A DNA stretch of 64,000 bases, taken from JAGVSZ01 sp019137045. GTDB lineage: Bacteria; Pseudomonadota; Gammaproteobacteria; Burkholderiales; SG8-39. Numbering within the stretch: position 1 is the stretch's first letter; every line of letters begins with the position of its first letter. The position numbers were made by a program, and so were the translations under genes. The notes under the pieces were generated by a model. That model did not search any database. It had not been told where the DNA came from and saw nothing but the letters and a program-made list of their open reading frames with translations. Below are positions 19,065 through 27,953 of this stretch, one piece after another. The stretch is from NCBI GenBank assembly GCA_046347635.1, contig JAXMFT010000003.1, forward strand, positions 186,001 to 250,000, read 5' to 3'.

Positions 19065-19373
19065 CGGCCGCGGGCGCCGCGCCCCCGGAACGCAAGTCGG
19101 CGCAGCGCCGACCCGCGCATGGTCGAGGCGGTCACCCGCCGCACGGACGCCCTGATCGAGGCGGCGTCCGACTGCCTTTTCCGGCTCGAGCCGGTGCGAA
19201 GGCGCTAGGAGCCGCGCCGCGCACCTTCGCTTTTTCGTGATCTGAGTCTGCTCGCCCGGTCTTGCCACCGCAGTGCGGCCGGGGTTAACTTACGCTTCGC
19301 ATCGCACGGACGGACGCGCGCGCCTGCAGCACGGCGCGTGCGCTCACGAGCCACGACAACGAGGAGGACGATG
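19065..19373 (+). other. Gap between two cytochrome genes, 309 bp
   Basis: No convincing gene seen. A short 29-codon frame starting at an ATG at 19120 lacks a ribosome-binding site and is not called. TTGCCA (19262-19267) and TTAACT (19285-19290) at 17 bp spacing is a weak promoter candidate for the next gene. The length suggests the FCSD genes may be transcribed separately from the cytochrome c4 gene. Confidence 0.4.
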
Positions 19374-19688
19374 ATGATCAAGAGGGGAGTTCCCGCGTTC
19401 ACGCTGCTCGCACTAGCCGCCGCCGCACAGCCAGCCGTCGCACAGAGCGTGGAGGAGCGGGCGCGGGACTGGGCCGCGGCCTGCTCGTCCTGCCACGGCT
19501 TCGAGGGCCGCAGCGCGAGCGAGGTGCCGGGCCTGGCGGGCAAGGCGAAGGCCGATCTCTACCGTGCGCTGCTCGACTTCAAGTCGGGCGCCAACAAGAC
19601 GGCCACCGTCATGCACCAGCTCGCGCGCGGCTACTCCGACGCGCAGCTCGAGGCGGTAGCCGACTTCTTCTCGAAGCAGAAGCGCTGA
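19374..19688 (+). CDS. Monoheme cytochrome c, FCSD heme subunit candidate
   Basis: A 104-residue exported cytochrome with a signal peptide ending near AVAQ, one CSSCH heme site, and a Met in KTATVMHQLARGYSD as likely sixth ligand. The second of two adjacent ATGs (19374) is chosen because GAGGAGG at 19361-19367 sits 6 bp before it. The gene is 31 bp before the FCSD flavoprotein gene. Classical FccA has two hemes in about 21 kDa; a small single-heme partner like this is known from Thioalkalivibrio paradoxus. It is therefore a plausible fccA, though a free c-553-type cytochrome is possible. Confidence 0.8.
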   Translation: MIKRGVPAFTLLALAAAAQPAVAQSVEERARDWAAACSSCHGFEGRSASEVPGLAGKAKADLYRALLDFKSGANKTATVMHQLARGYSDAQLEAVADFFSKQKR

Positions 19689-19719
19689 GCGCGTCGCGCC
19701 CACCCGGAAGGACCATCCA

Positions 19720-21003
19720 ATGAGCATCGACAGACGAGAATTCGTGAAGCTGCTCGGCGCGAGCGGCGCCGTGGCCGGCGTGTCGGCCCTCACCGGCTGC
19801 GCGACCGAACCCGCACAACCGGTCGGCAGGGTGATCGTGATCGGCGGCGGGTACGGCGGCGCGACCGCTGCGCGCTACATCCGCGCCTGGAGCGGCGGCC
19901 GCATCCAGGTCTTCCTGATCGAGCGCAACCGGCAGTTCGTGTCCTGCCCGTTCAGCAACCGCGTACTCGGCGGCTCGATGAAGATCGAGGAGCTGACGCG
20001 CGGCTACGACAAGCTGCGCGCGCTGGGCGTCCAGGTCATCCACGACGAGGTCACCGCGATCGACCCGGTGAAGAAGCGCGTGCGGCTGAAGCGGATCGAG
20101 GACCTGCCCTACGACCGGCTGGTCGTCGCCCCGGGCATCGATTTCATGTACGAGCAGGTTCCCGGGCTCCAGACGCCCGAGGCGCAGGCCCAGATCCTGC
20201 ACGCCTGGAAGGCCGGCGAGCAGACGGTGGCGCTGCGCAAGCAGCTCGAGGCGATGCCCGACGGCGGGGTCTACGCGCTGTGCGTTCCGAAGTCGCCCTA
20301 CCGCTGCCCGCCGGGGCCGTACGAGCGCGCGTGCCAGGTCGCCTACTACGTGAAGAACAACAAGCCCAGGTCGAAAGTCCTCATCCTCGACGCGAACGAG
20401 GACGTGCAGTCGAAGAAGGGCCTGTTCATGGCGGCGTGGAACGGCCTGTACAAGGGCATCGTGGAGTACCGTCCCAACAGCGAGCTGGAGGGTGTCGATG
20501 CCAAGACGAAGACGGCGCGGCTGCTCGGCGGCACGGTGAAGGCCGACGTCCTCAACGTCGTGCCGCCGCAGCGCGCCGGCGACATCGCGCGCCAGGCGGG
20601 CCTCATCAACGTCAACCAGCGCTGGTGCGGCATCGACTACCTCTCGTACCAGTCGACCGTGCACCGCGACGTCCACGTCATCGGCGATTCGACGCTGTCC
20701 GCGCCGGGGATGCCCAAGTCCGGGCACATGGCGAACCAGCACGGCAAGATCGCCGCCAGCGCGATCGTGGCGTCGATGACCGGCCGCCCGGTGAACGACG
20801 AGCCGATCATCGCCAACGCCTGCTACAGCTGGATCGACGACCGCTCGGTGGTGCACGTCGTGTCGGTGCACGTGTACGACAAGACGCAGAAGACGCTCGT
20901 CCCGGTCAAGGGCGCGGGCGGCCTCTCGCCCGCCCCGAGCGTCAAGGAAGGCGTGCTCGCGATGGGCTGGGCCGAGAACATCTGGTCGGACGCGCTCGGC
21001 TAG
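19720..21003 (+). CDS. fccB: Flavocytochrome c sulfide dehydrogenase, flavoprotein subunit
   Basis: Periplasmic FAD enzyme that oxidises sulfide to sulfur/polysulfide. A twin-arginine signal (DRREFVKLLG at residues 4-13) starts the protein. The FAD dinucleotide fold VIVIGGGYGGATAARYIR follows at about residues 38-55. Active-site cysteines are present in VSCPFSN, CVPKSPYRC and RWCGIDY. The C-terminal domain around CYSWID and the closing LAMGWAENIWSDALG are typical of FCSD/SoxF. The 427 aa length is standard. GGAAGGA precedes the ATG at 19720. It follows a monoheme cytochrome and a strong terminator closes the unit. Confidence 0.94.
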   Translation: MSIDRREFVKLLGASGAVAGVSALTGCATEPAQPVGRVIVIGGGYGGATAARYIRAWSGGRIQVFLIERNRQFVSCPFSNRVLGGSMKIEELTRGYDKLRALGVQVIHDEVTAIDPVKKRVRLKRIEDLPYDRLVVAPGIDFMYEQVPGLQTPEAQAQILHAWKAGEQTVALRKQLEAMPDGGVYALCVPKSPYRCPPGPYERACQVAYYVKNNKPRSKVLILDANEDVQSKKGLFMAAWNGLYKGIVEYRPNSELEGVDAKTKTARLLGGTVKADVLNVVPPQRAGDIARQAGLINVNQRWCGIDYLSYQSTVHRDVHVIGDSTLSAPGMPKSGHMANQHGKIAASAIVASMTGRPVNDEPIIANACYSWIDDRSVVHVVSVHVYDKTQKTLVPVKGAGGLSPAPSVKEGVLAMGWAENIWSDALG

Positions 21004-21029
21004 GACGCGGCGCCGGAACCGGCGACGAG

Positions 21030-21061
21030 AGCGCGCGGCCTTGCCGCGCGCTTTTCTTTTT
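21030..21061 (+). terminator. Terminator after the FCSD gene
   Basis: A 10-bp stem (21030-21039 with 21043-21052) has a 3-nt loop and is followed by TTTCTTTTT. It also separates the convergent dut gene. Confidence 0.85.
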
Positions 21062-21075
21062 GCGGGCGCCGGACG

Positions 21076-21525
21076 CTAACCCCGCCCGGTGCTGCCGAAC
21101 CCGCCGGCGCCGCGTTCGCTCGACTCGAATTCCGCGACGATGTTGAGCGCCACCTGCAGCACCGGCACGATGACGAGCTGGGCGACCCGCTCCATCGGCT
21201 GCAGCGTGTAGGCCGCCGCCGAGCGGTTCCAGAGCGACACCATGATCTGTCCCTGGTAGTCCGAATCGATCAGGCCGACCAGGTTGCCGAGCACGATGCC
21301 GTGCTTGTGTCCGAGCCCGGAGCGCGGCAGAACGAGCGCGGCGAGGCCCGGATCGGAGAGGTGAATCGCAATGCCGCTCGGCACCAGGGCGGATTGACCG
21401 GGCCCGAGCGCGAGCGGCGCGTCGATGCACGCGCGCAGGTCGAGGCCCGCCGCCCCGTTCGTCGCGTACCGGGGCGGCGCGTCGTGCAGGCGCGCGTCGA
21501 GGACGCGGACGTCGATGCGGTGCAT
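21076..21525 (-). CDS. dut: dUTP diphosphatase
   Basis: Hydrolyses dUTP to dUMP + PPi, keeping uracil out of DNA. The five trimeric dUTPase motifs are visible: AGLDLRA, PRSGLGHKHGI, GLIDSDYQG, MERVAQLV and the C-terminal ERGAGGFGSTG. The 149 aa length is standard. The start MHRIDVRVLD is fixed by an ATG at 21525. It lies 35 bp after coaBC on the same strand, the usual coaBC-dut order. Confidence 0.96.
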   Translation of the reverse strand: MHRIDVRVLDARLHDAPPRYATNGAAGLDLRACIDAPLALGPGQSALVPSGIAIHLSDPGLAALVLPRSGLGHKHGIVLGNLVGLIDSDYQGQIMVSLWNRSAAAYTLQPMERVAQLVIVPVLQVALNIVAEFESSERGAGGFGSTGRG

Positions 21526-21560
21526 GGGGCGGAGCCGGAACTGGCGCGCGGTCCGGCGCT

Positions 21561-22733
21561 CTAGAGCATGCGCGCGATGTGGGCCACGAGCCGGCGCGCG
21601 AGCACGATCTTCGGCGCCCGCTCGAGGGCGTGCTCGCCGGCGTCGTCGAACAGCGTGAGCGCGTTGTCGTCGCGACCGAACGCGGTGTGGGCGAGGTTCG
21701 CCGCGAGGAGCGGGATGCGCTTCTTTTTCCGCTTGGCCTGGGCGTACTCGACCAGGTTCTCGGTCTCGGCCGCAAAGCCCACGCAGAACGGCGGCCGCTC
21801 GAGCGCGGCCACCGCGGCGAGGATGTCGGGGTTCTCGGCGAGCTCGAAGCGCGGCGGGCCGTCGCCCTTCTTCATCTTCTGGCCCTTGGGCTGCACGACG
21901 TGGTAATCGGCCACCGCCGCGACGCCGATGAACACGCTCGCGCCGCGCGCGCGCGCCATGGTCGCGTCGTACATCTCGCGCGCGGTCGTGACGTCGACCC
22001 GCTCGACGCCCGGCGGCGTCGCGAGCTGCGTCGGCCCGGCGACCATCGTCACCGCGGCCCCGGCCTCCGCCGCCGCCTGCGCCACGGCGAAGCCCATCTT
22101 GCCCGAGCTCAGGTTGGTGATGCCGCGCACCGTGTCGATCGGCTCGAACGTGGGCCCCGCCGTCACCAGGACGCGCTTGCCGGCGAGCGGCTTCGGGCCG
22201 AGCGCGGCCGCGACCGCGGCGAAGATCTCCGCCGGCTCGAGCATCCTGCCCATGCCGGTTTCGCCGCACGCCTGGTCGCCCGCCGCGGGCCCGAGGAGCG
22301 CGATGCCGTCCGCGCGCAGGGTCTCGACGTTGCGGCGCGTCGCCGGGTTGTCCCACATCTGGCGGTTCATCGCCGGCGCGACCATGAGCGGGCACTCGCG
22401 CGCGATGCAGAGCGTCGAGAGCAGGTCGTCGCACAGCCCATTGGCCAGCTTGGCGAGGAAGTCGGCCGTCGCCGGCGCCACGACGATCGCGTCGCGGTCG
22501 CGCGAAAGCTCGATGTGCCCCATGTTGTCGGCGATGCGCGCATCCCACATGTCGCTGTGGACCGCCTGGCCGGACAGCGCCTGCAGGGTCACCGGCGTGA
22601 CGAACCGGCACGCCGCCGCGGTCATCACGACGCGCACGTCGGCACCGGCCTTGACGAACAGGCGACACAGCTCGGCCGCCTTGTAGGCCGCGATGCCCCC
22701 GGTGAGCCCGAGGAGGATCCGTTTTCCCTGCAC
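21561..22733 (-). CDS. coaBC: Bifunctional phosphopantothenoylcysteine decarboxylase/synthetase
   Basis: Catalyses two steps of coenzyme A synthesis. The N-terminal flavoprotein decarboxylase (CoaC, about residues 1-185) has LLGLTGGIAAYKA, the GHIELSRDRD block with the catalytic His and CGETGMGRM with the catalytic Cys. The C-terminal synthetase (CoaB) has VLVTAGPTFEPIDTVRGITN and a KKKRIP substrate Lys cluster. The 390 aa length is near the usual 400. The start codon is GTG (VQGKRILLG). A TAGAAT hexamer lies upstream on the minus strand at 22771-22776. Confidence 0.96.
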   Translation of the reverse strand: MQGKRILLGLTGGIAAYKAAELCRLFVKAGADVRVVMTAAACRFVTPVTLQALSGQAVHSDMWDARIADNMGHIELSRDRDAIVVAPATADFLAKLANGLCDDLLSTLCIARECPLMVAPAMNRQMWDNPATRRNVETLRADGIALLGPAAGDQACGETGMGRMLEPAEIFAAVAAALGPKPLAGKRVLVTAGPTFEPIDTVRGITNLSSGKMGFAVAQAAAEAGAAVTMVAGPTQLATPPGVERVDVTTAREMYDATMARARGASVFIGVAAVADYHVVQPKGQKMKKGDGPPRFELAENPDILAAVAALERPPFCVGFAAETENLVEYAQAKRKKKRIPLLAANLAHTAFGRDDNALTLFDDAGEHALERAPKIVLARRLVAHIARML

Positions 22734-22796
22734 GTCAGCCGCCGTCGAGGTCGAGCGTTAGGTCGGATTGATTCTACGCGATCGAGGAGGTGGCCC

Positions 22797-23471
22797 GTGC
22801 CGATCACCGACTGGCCGGAGGGCGAGCGCCCGCGCGAGAAGCTGCTGGCCCGGGGCGCCGCCGCCCTGTCCGACGCGGAGCTGCTCGCGATCTTCCTGCG
22901 CACCGGCGTGCGCGGCCGCAGCGCGGTCGACCTCGGCCGGGAGATGCTCGATCGCCACGGCTCGCTCAACGCGCTGTTCGCCGCCGAGCCGCGCGAGCTC
23001 GCCGCGACCCCGGGCATCGGCGCCGCCAAGTGCGCGCAGCTCCGCGCGGCCTACGAGCTCGCCCGGCGCGGCCTCGCGGAGACCGCGCAGGCGGGGGACG
23101 CGCTCGCCTCCCCGCAGGCGGTGCGCCGCTACCTCCAGTTCTCCCTGGCCAATCGCCCCAACGAGGTGTTCGTCGCCGTCTGGCTCGACGCCCAGCACCG
23201 CGTCCTGAAGTTGCAGGAGCTCTTCGCGGGCACCCTCACCCAGACCAGCGTGTACCCGCGCGAGGTGGTCAAGGACGCGCTCCGCCACAACGCCGCGGGC
23301 GTGATCTTCGCCCACAACCACCCCTCCGGGGTCGCCGAGCCGAGCCAGGCCGACCAGCTCCTGACCGAAACCCTCAAGCGCGCGCTGGCGCTCGTCGACG
23401 TGAAGGTGCTCGATCATTTCGTGGTGGGGCGCGGGGCGACCCTCTCCTTCGCCGAGCGCGGGCTGCTCTAG
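22797..23471 (+). CDS. radC: RadC/JAB-domain DNA repair protein
   Basis: A 224-residue protein. An N-terminal helix-hairpin-helix region (ATPGIGAAKCAQL) precedes a metalloprotease-fold domain with the JAMM-type HNHPSG motif and a following Asp (SQADQLLT). The start is GTG (PITDWPEGERPREKLL), 6 bp after GAGGAGG at 22784-22790; no ATG fits. The location between coaBC and rpmB-rpmG is the classic position of chromosomal radC, not a mobile-element copy. Its biochemical role in bacteria is unsettled. Confidence 0.94.
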   Translation: MPITDWPEGERPREKLLARGAAALSDAELLAIFLRTGVRGRSAVDLGREMLDRHGSLNALFAAEPRELAATPGIGAAKCAQLRAAYELARRGLAETAQAGDALASPQAVRRYLQFSLANRPNEVFVAVWLDAQHRVLKLQELFAGTLTQTSVYPREVVKDALRHNAAGVIFAHNHPSGVAEPSQADQLLTETLKRALALVDVKVLDHFVVGRGATLSFAERGLL

Positions 23472-23491
23472 CGGCCGCGCCTGGCCCGCGG

Positions 23492-23520
23492 TTGAGCGCG
23501 CGCCGATTCTTGCCTATAAT
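23492..23520 (+). promoter_or_regulatory. rpmB-rpmG promoter
   Basis: TTGAGC (23492-23497) and TATAAT (23515-23520) are 17 bp apart, 31 bp before the rpmB ATG. It is followed by a GC-rich CCGCG discriminator, as in growth-rate-controlled ribosomal promoters. The 18 bases from 23514 to 23531 are identical to those at hppA. Confidence 0.8.
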
Positions 23521-23551
23521 CCGCGCCTTTCCCGAATCCGGAGCGTTTCCC

Positions 23552-23785
23552 ATGGCGCGCGTTTGCCAAGTGACCGGCAAGAAGCCGCAGACCGGGCACC
23601 ACGTGTCCCACGCGAACAACAAGACCAAGCGCCGGTTCCTGCCGAACCTGCAGTCCCGCCGCTTCTGGGTCGAGGGCGAGAAGCGCTGGGTGCGGCTGCG
23701 CGTCTCCACCGCGGGGCTGCGTCTCATCGACAAGCGGGGCATCGAGGCCGTTCTCGCCGACCTCCGCGCCCGCGGCGAGCTGTAG
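23552..23785 (+). CDS. rpmB: 50S ribosomal protein L28
   Basis: A 77-residue ribosomal protein starting MARVCQVTGKKPQTGHHVSH, the L28 signature, with a basic RRFLPNLQSRRFWV block. No zinc-binding CxxC pairs. It is immediately upstream of rpmG with a 14-bp gap, the standard rpmBG pair. Confidence 0.97.
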   Translation: MARVCQVTGKKPQTGHHVSHANNKTKRRFLPNLQSRRFWVEGEKRWVRLRVSTAGLRLIDKRGIEAVLADLRARGEL

Positions 23786-23799
23786 CAAGGAGCCGAGCG

Positions 23800-23955
23800 A
23801 TGCGCGAGAAAATCAAGCTCGAGTCGACCGCCGGCACCGGTCACTTCTACACCACCACGAAGAACAAGCGGACCACGCCCGACAAGATCGAGATCAGGAA
23901 ATTCGATCCGAAGGCCCGCAAGCACGTGCTCTACAAGGAGACGAAGCTCAAGTAG
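23800..23955 (+). CDS. rpmG: 50S ribosomal protein L33
   Basis: A 51-residue L33 protein with HFYTTTKNKRTTPDKIE and FDPKARKHVLYKETK. It lacks the CxxC pairs of the zinc form, so it is the zinc-free (C-) type. AAGGAG precedes the ATG. A strong terminator follows 20 bp after the stop. Confidence 0.97.
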   Translation: MREKIKLESTAGTGHFYTTTKNKRTTPDKIEIRKFDPKARKHVLYKETKLK

Positions 23956-23974
23956 GCCCGGCTCTCCGGCCGAC

Positions 23975-24004
23975 AAAAAACCCGCCGCGCGGCGGGTTTT
24001 TCGT
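23975..24004. terminator. Bidirectional terminator, rpmG/desaturase
   Basis: A 16-nt palindrome CCCGCCGCGCGGCGGG (23981-23996) is flanked by an A run on one side and TTTTT on the other. It can serve rpmG on the plus strand and the convergent desaturase gene on the minus strand. Confidence 0.9.
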
Positions 24005-24019
24005 TTGCGGCGCCGCTCG

Positions 24020-25210
24020 TCAGGCGTAGCTGCGCAGGCGCAGCGAGAAGTCGCGCAGCGGCCCGACCCCGCTCGACTCGGCGCGGTGGCACCAGTCCTG
24101 CAGCTGGGCGACGAGCTGCTCGCGCGTCGCGCTGGACCGGTTCCAGAGCGCGGCGAGCTCCGCGCGCATCCGGTACGCGGTCTGCAGCGCCGAGCTCTTC
24201 GCGAGGCTCTCCTCGAGCGCCGCGCGCTCGGTTCCGGCGAGCTTGTGGTCGTCGCGCGTGAGCCAGCGACGCACGCGCCTGAGCACTGCGGCGTCGTGGG
24301 GTGCGCGCGACTTCAGGTGCGCGAGCTCCTCGGCGTAGGTCGCCTTGAGCGACGCCGCGTACTTCGCCAGCACCTCGTACCGGTTCGCGATCACGGCGTG
24401 CAGGGTCTCCAGGTCGATCGCCGGCTTCACCGCCCCGACCCGCAGCCGCGGGGGCGTCTTCTTGACGTGCGCGAGGCCGAGGGCCGCGAGCGCGCGGATG
24501 TACGCCCAGCCGAGGTCGAACTCGTACCACTTGTTCGAGAGCTTGGCGGACGACGCGAACGCGTGGTGGTTGTTGTGCAGCTCCTCGCCGCCGATCAGGA
24601 TGCCGAACGGCACGATGTTGGTGCTGGCGTCGCCCGTCTGCCAGTTGCGGTAGCCCCAGAAATGGCCGACGCCGTTGATCACCCCCGCCGCCCAGAACGG
24701 GATCCAGACGATCTGCGTCGCCAGGATGAGCAGGCCGGGAACGACGCCGAAGAGCGCGACGTCGACCAGGCCCATGATCGTGAGGCCGGAGAGCGTGTAG
24801 CGCGAGTAGACCCTGCGCTCGACCCAGTCGTCCGGCGTGCCGTGGCCGTAACGCTCCATGGTCTCGCGGTTGCGCGATTCCCGGACGTAGAGGAAGACCC
24901 CGCCCCAGAGCACGCGGTTGATGCCGTGGATCTGCGGGCTGTGCGGATCCTCGGCCGTCTCGCACTTGGCGTGATGCTTGCGGTGGATCGCCGCCCACTC
25001 CTTGGTGACCATCCCGGTCGTGAGCCACAGCCAGAAGCGGAAGAAGTGCGCCGCGACCGGATGCAGGTCGAGCGCGCGGTGCGCCTGGCACCGGTGCAGG
25101 TAGATGGTGACGGCGGCGATGGTGACGTGAGTCAGCGCGAGCGCGACCAGCACGTAGCCCCACCAAGGCAGGTCGATCAGACCGGCGAAGAGCCAGGAGG
25201 CGGTATCCAT
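24020..25210 (-). CDS. Acyl-CoA delta-9 type fatty acid desaturase
   Basis: Membrane di-iron enzyme inserting a double bond in fatty acyl chains. The three His boxes are present: HRCQAHRA (about residue 39), HRKHHA (about 76) and HNNHHA (about 213). Four hydrophobic segments flank them. The protein is 396 aa; after about residue 250 there is a helical, charged C-terminal extension not seen in the minimal family, similar to those of other betaproteobacterial desaturases. It is convergent with rpmG. It may adjust membrane fluidity, but no regulator is adjacent. Confidence 0.9.
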   Translation of the reverse strand: MDTASWLFAGLIDLPWWGYVLVALALTHVTIAAVTIYLHRCQAHRALDLHPVAAHFFRFWLWLTTGMVTKEWAAIHRKHHAKCETAEDPHSPQIHGINRVLWGGVFLYVRESRNRETMERYGHGTPDDWVERRVYSRYTLSGLTIMGLVDVALFGVVPGLLILATQIVWIPFWAAGVINGVGHFWGYRNWQTGDASTNIVPFGILIGGEELHNNHHAFASSAKLSNKWYEFDLGWAYIRALAALGLAHVKKTPPRLRVGAVKPAIDLETLHAVIANRYEVLAKYAASLKATYAEELAHLKSRAPHDAAVLRRVRRWLTRDDHKLAGTERAALEESLAKSSALQTAYRMRAELAALWNRSSATREQLVAQLQDWCHRAESSGVGPLRDFSLRLRSYA

Positions 25211-25282
25211 GGAAGCGGGGAATCTCGTTCTGGTTGACGCGGAAACGGCTCCGCGGCGCGGATTCTACGGCAAATCGGGGAC

Positions 25283-26602
25283 TTAGCCGACACCCGGCTG
25301 CCCGCCCGGCGCCCCGGAGGCGGCCGCATCGCCCCCGGCGCCGGTCAGGATCCGCACGTCGCGCTGCGGGAACGGAATCTGGATCGAGTGCGCCCTGAAG
25401 GCCGCGAGCAGGGCGAGCGCGATCTCGGACCGGACTCCCATCGTGCCCTCCTCCGGGTCGCCGACCCAGAAGCCGAGCTCGAGGTTGAGGCCGTTGTCGC
25501 CGAAGCCCGTGAGCACCGCGGAAGGCGCCGGGTCGGCGAGCACCCGCGGGTGCCGGCGCGCGGCGTCCTCGCTCAGCCGCAGGACCGGTTCGACGTCGGT
25601 GCCGTAGGCGACCTGGAGCGGCAAGGCGACGCGCGCGCGCCGCTCGGTGTAGGAGTGATTGAGCACGGTCGAGGTGATCAGGGTCTCGTTCGGGATGATC
25701 GCCTCGCGCCCATCGAGCGCCCGCACCACCGTGTAGCGCGTGGTCATCTCCTTCACCACGCCGTAGAAGTTGTCGGCGGTGATCAGGTCCCCGAGCCGGA
25801 TCGAGCGCTCCAGCAGCACGATGAATCCGCTCACGTAGTTGCTCGCGACCTTCTGCAGGCCGAACCCGAGGCCGACGCCGAGCGCCCCGCCGAACACCGA
25901 CAGCAGCGTGAGGTCGAGCCCGACCAGCGGCAGGGCGACCACGACGGCCAGGAACACCAGCAGCGACTTCACGAGTCGCGCCAACGCGACGCGGACGTTC
26001 GCGTGGATGCCCACCGCGCGCATCAGGCGCGCCTCGATCAACCCGCCGATCCAGAGCGCCGCGAGGATCGTCAGCGCGACCCCGAGCGCGCCCCAGCCGA
26101 GATCCCACACCGAGACGCGCGCGCGACCCACCGGGATCGCGATCGACTCGAACGCGTCCACCACCCGGGGGAGCAGGCCCAGGACGTGGAGCACGAACAC
26201 GCCCCAGACAGTCGCCGCGATCGCGCGCTCGAACGCCGCGATCATGCTGCCGTGCCCCATCGCTACGTGCAGCACGTAGACGACGATGCGCACGATCGCG
26301 AGCGCCGCGAGCAGCGGAACCGCGAGGTCGAGCAGCGAGACGGACTGGTAGGGTCGCAGCGCCGCGCGCGCGAGCGCCACCAGGAGCAGGCCGGCGAGCG
26401 GAAACACGATCCGGCGCACGCCGCCCACGCCCACCTCCACCCGCCGCGAGCCGGGCGCGGCCGGCGCGCGGCGGGCGAACGCCCAGTCGAGCGCCCAGGC
26501 GGCGAGCAGACAGGCCGCGACCGCGCCCGCCTGCCACAGCGCCGCCGGCTCGTGCAGGTCCGTCCAGGCCTTGCTCCACAGCCCCTCGAATTCCCCGTTC
26601 AT
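25283..26602 (-). CDS. MscS-family mechanosensitive channel
   Basis: A 439-residue channel with about six membrane segments before the pore-lining helix. The channel core is at about residues 230-310, with GFGLQKVASNYVSGFIVLLE followed by RSIRLGDLI and the beta domain ending in PNETLITSTVLNHSY. It is longer than E. coli MscS (286 aa) because of extra N-terminal helices, as in YnaI/YbdG-like members. It should release solutes upon osmotic downshift. Transcribed after rsmB on the same strand with a 36-bp gap. Confidence 0.92.
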   Translation of the reverse strand: MNGEFEGLWSKAWTDLHEPAALWQAGAVAACLLAAWALDWAFARRAPAAPGSRRVEVGVGGVRRIVFPLAGLLLVALARAALRPYQSVSLLDLAVPLLAALAIVRIVVYVLHVAMGHGSMIAAFERAIAATVWGVFVLHVLGLLPRVVDAFESIAIPVGRARVSVWDLGWGALGVALTILAALWIGGLIEARLMRAVGIHANVRVALARLVKSLLVFLAVVVALPLVGLDLTLLSVFGGALGVGLGFGLQKVASNYVSGFIVLLERSIRLGDLITADNFYGVVKEMTTRYTVVRALDGREAIIPNETLITSTVLNHSYTERRARVALPLQVAYGTDVEPVLRLSEDAARRHPRVLADPAPSAVLTGFGDNGLNLELGFWVGDPEEGTMGVRSEIALALLAAFRAHSIQIPFPQRDVRILTGAGGDAAASGAPGGQPGVG

Positions 26603-26638
26603 CTCGCTCTCCCGCCGGGCGCGTCGGACGCGCCGGGC

Positions 26639-27916
26639 TCAGTTCCGCGCCATCAACGCGCCGAAGAACGCGTCGGTCCCGTGGACGTCGGGCCGCAGGC
26701 GCAGGAACGGATCCTCGGCGCCGTGCTCCGGCAACACGATGCGTGCGGCGGCGAACGCCGCCGCCGGAGGCACGAGGTCGAAGTCCGGGTGCGCCGCGCG
26801 AAAGGCCTGCACCACCCGGTCGTTCTCCTCGGCCAGGATGCTGCACGTCGCGTAGAGGAGCCGCCCCCCGCGCTTCACGAGCGCCGCCGCCGCGCCGAGT
26901 ATCGCCGCCTGCTTCGCGGCGAGCTCCGCCAGCGCCCGTTCGTCCTGCCGCCACTTGAGGTCCGGATTGCGCCGCAGCGTGCCGAGCCCGGTGCACGGCG
27001 CGTCGACCAGGACGCGGTCGATCTTGCCGGCCAGCCGCCGGATCCTGGCATCGCGCTCCGATTCGATGCGCTGCGGGTGGACGTTCGAGAGCCCGGAGCG
27101 CGCCAGCCGCGGCGCGAGCTTCGCCAGCCGGCGCTCGGACACGTCGAACGCGTAGATCCGCCCGGTCGAGCGCATGAGCGCGCCAAGCGCGAGCGACTTG
27201 CCGCCGGCGCCGGCGCAGAAGTCGGCCACCATCTCGCCGCGCCGCGGCCCGAGCAGGAGGCACAGCAGCTGGCTGCCCTCGTCCTGCACCTCGATCGCGC
27301 CGGACGTGAACAGGCGGTTGCGGGCGAGCGCCGGTTTGCCGGCGACCCGTAGCCCGGCGGGCGAGTACGGCGTCGGCAGCGCGGCGATGCCGTCGGCGGC
27401 GAGCGCCGCGGCGGCCTCGTCGCGGCTGGTCGCGGCGAGGTTCACGCGCAGGTCGAGCGGGGCGGGGCGGGCGAGCGCATGGGCCAGGCTGCGCAGGCCC
27501 GCTTCGCCGAAGATGGGCAGCGCGCGCTCGACGACCCAGTCCGGCAGGTCGCAATCGACCGCGAGCGGAAGCGCGCCGCGCGCCGCGCCCTTGACGGCCT
27601 CGAGCCGGGCGAGCTCGCCGCGTGCGACGCCGGCGATCTCGCGCAGGTTGTGACCCGCGACGCGCACGAGCGACGCGAGGGCGAGCATGCGGGCGCCGGG
27701 CCGCGCCACCCCGATCTCGTCGAGGGCGAATTCGAGCAGGCGCCGGCGCCGGAGGAGCGCATACACGGAGTCCGCGACGAAGCCCCGGTCGTGCACGCCG
27801 AGCTGCGGATGGGCGCGGAAGAACGCCGACAGGACCGCGTCCGCGGGGCGCTCGAAGCGCAGCACCGCCGCGGCCGCGTCGACGTACGCCTCGACGAGCG
27901 CAGGGCTCAGGCGCAT
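26639..27916 (-). CDS. rsmB: RsmB-family rRNA cytosine-C5 methyltransferase
   Basis: SAM-dependent 16S rRNA methyltransferase of the RsmB/NOP family. The N-terminal NusB-like helical part (about 1-140) is followed by the Rossmann domain with DFCAGAGGKSLALGA (SAM site). DAPCTGLGTLRRNPD carries the first conserved Cys and LLYATCSILAEEND the catalytic TCS. The 425 aa length is close to E. coli RsmB (429). It lies 37 bp after purN on the same strand. Confidence 0.92.
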   Translation of the reverse strand: MRLSPALVEAYVDAAAAVLRFERPADAVLSAFFRAHPQLGVHDRGFVADSVYALLRRRRLLEFALDEIGVARPGARMLALASLVRVAGHNLREIAGVARGELARLEAVKGAARGALPLAVDCDLPDWVVERALPIFGEAGLRSLAHALARPAPLDLRVNLAATSRDEAAAALAADGIAALPTPYSPAGLRVAGKPALARNRLFTSGAIEVQDEGSQLLCLLLGPRRGEMVADFCAGAGGKSLALGALMRSTGRIYAFDVSERRLAKLAPRLARSGLSNVHPQRIESERDARIRRLAGKIDRVLVDAPCTGLGTLRRNPDLKWRQDERALAELAAKQAAILGAAAALVKRGGRLLYATCSILAEENDRVVQAFRAAHPDFDLVPPAAAFAAARIVLPEHGAEDPFLRLRPDVHGTDAFFGALMARN

Positions 27917-27953
27917 CGCCGGTCGCGCGCGATGCGCGGCGGAGGAGGCCGAC

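Noticed and set aside
19120..19209. Short frame in the cytochrome gap
   Set aside because: No ribosome-binding site, no signal or family; more likely chance.
22797..23955. radC as sign of a mobile element
   Set aside because: It sits in the conserved coaBC-radC-rpmB-rpmG order, so it is the chromosomal copy.
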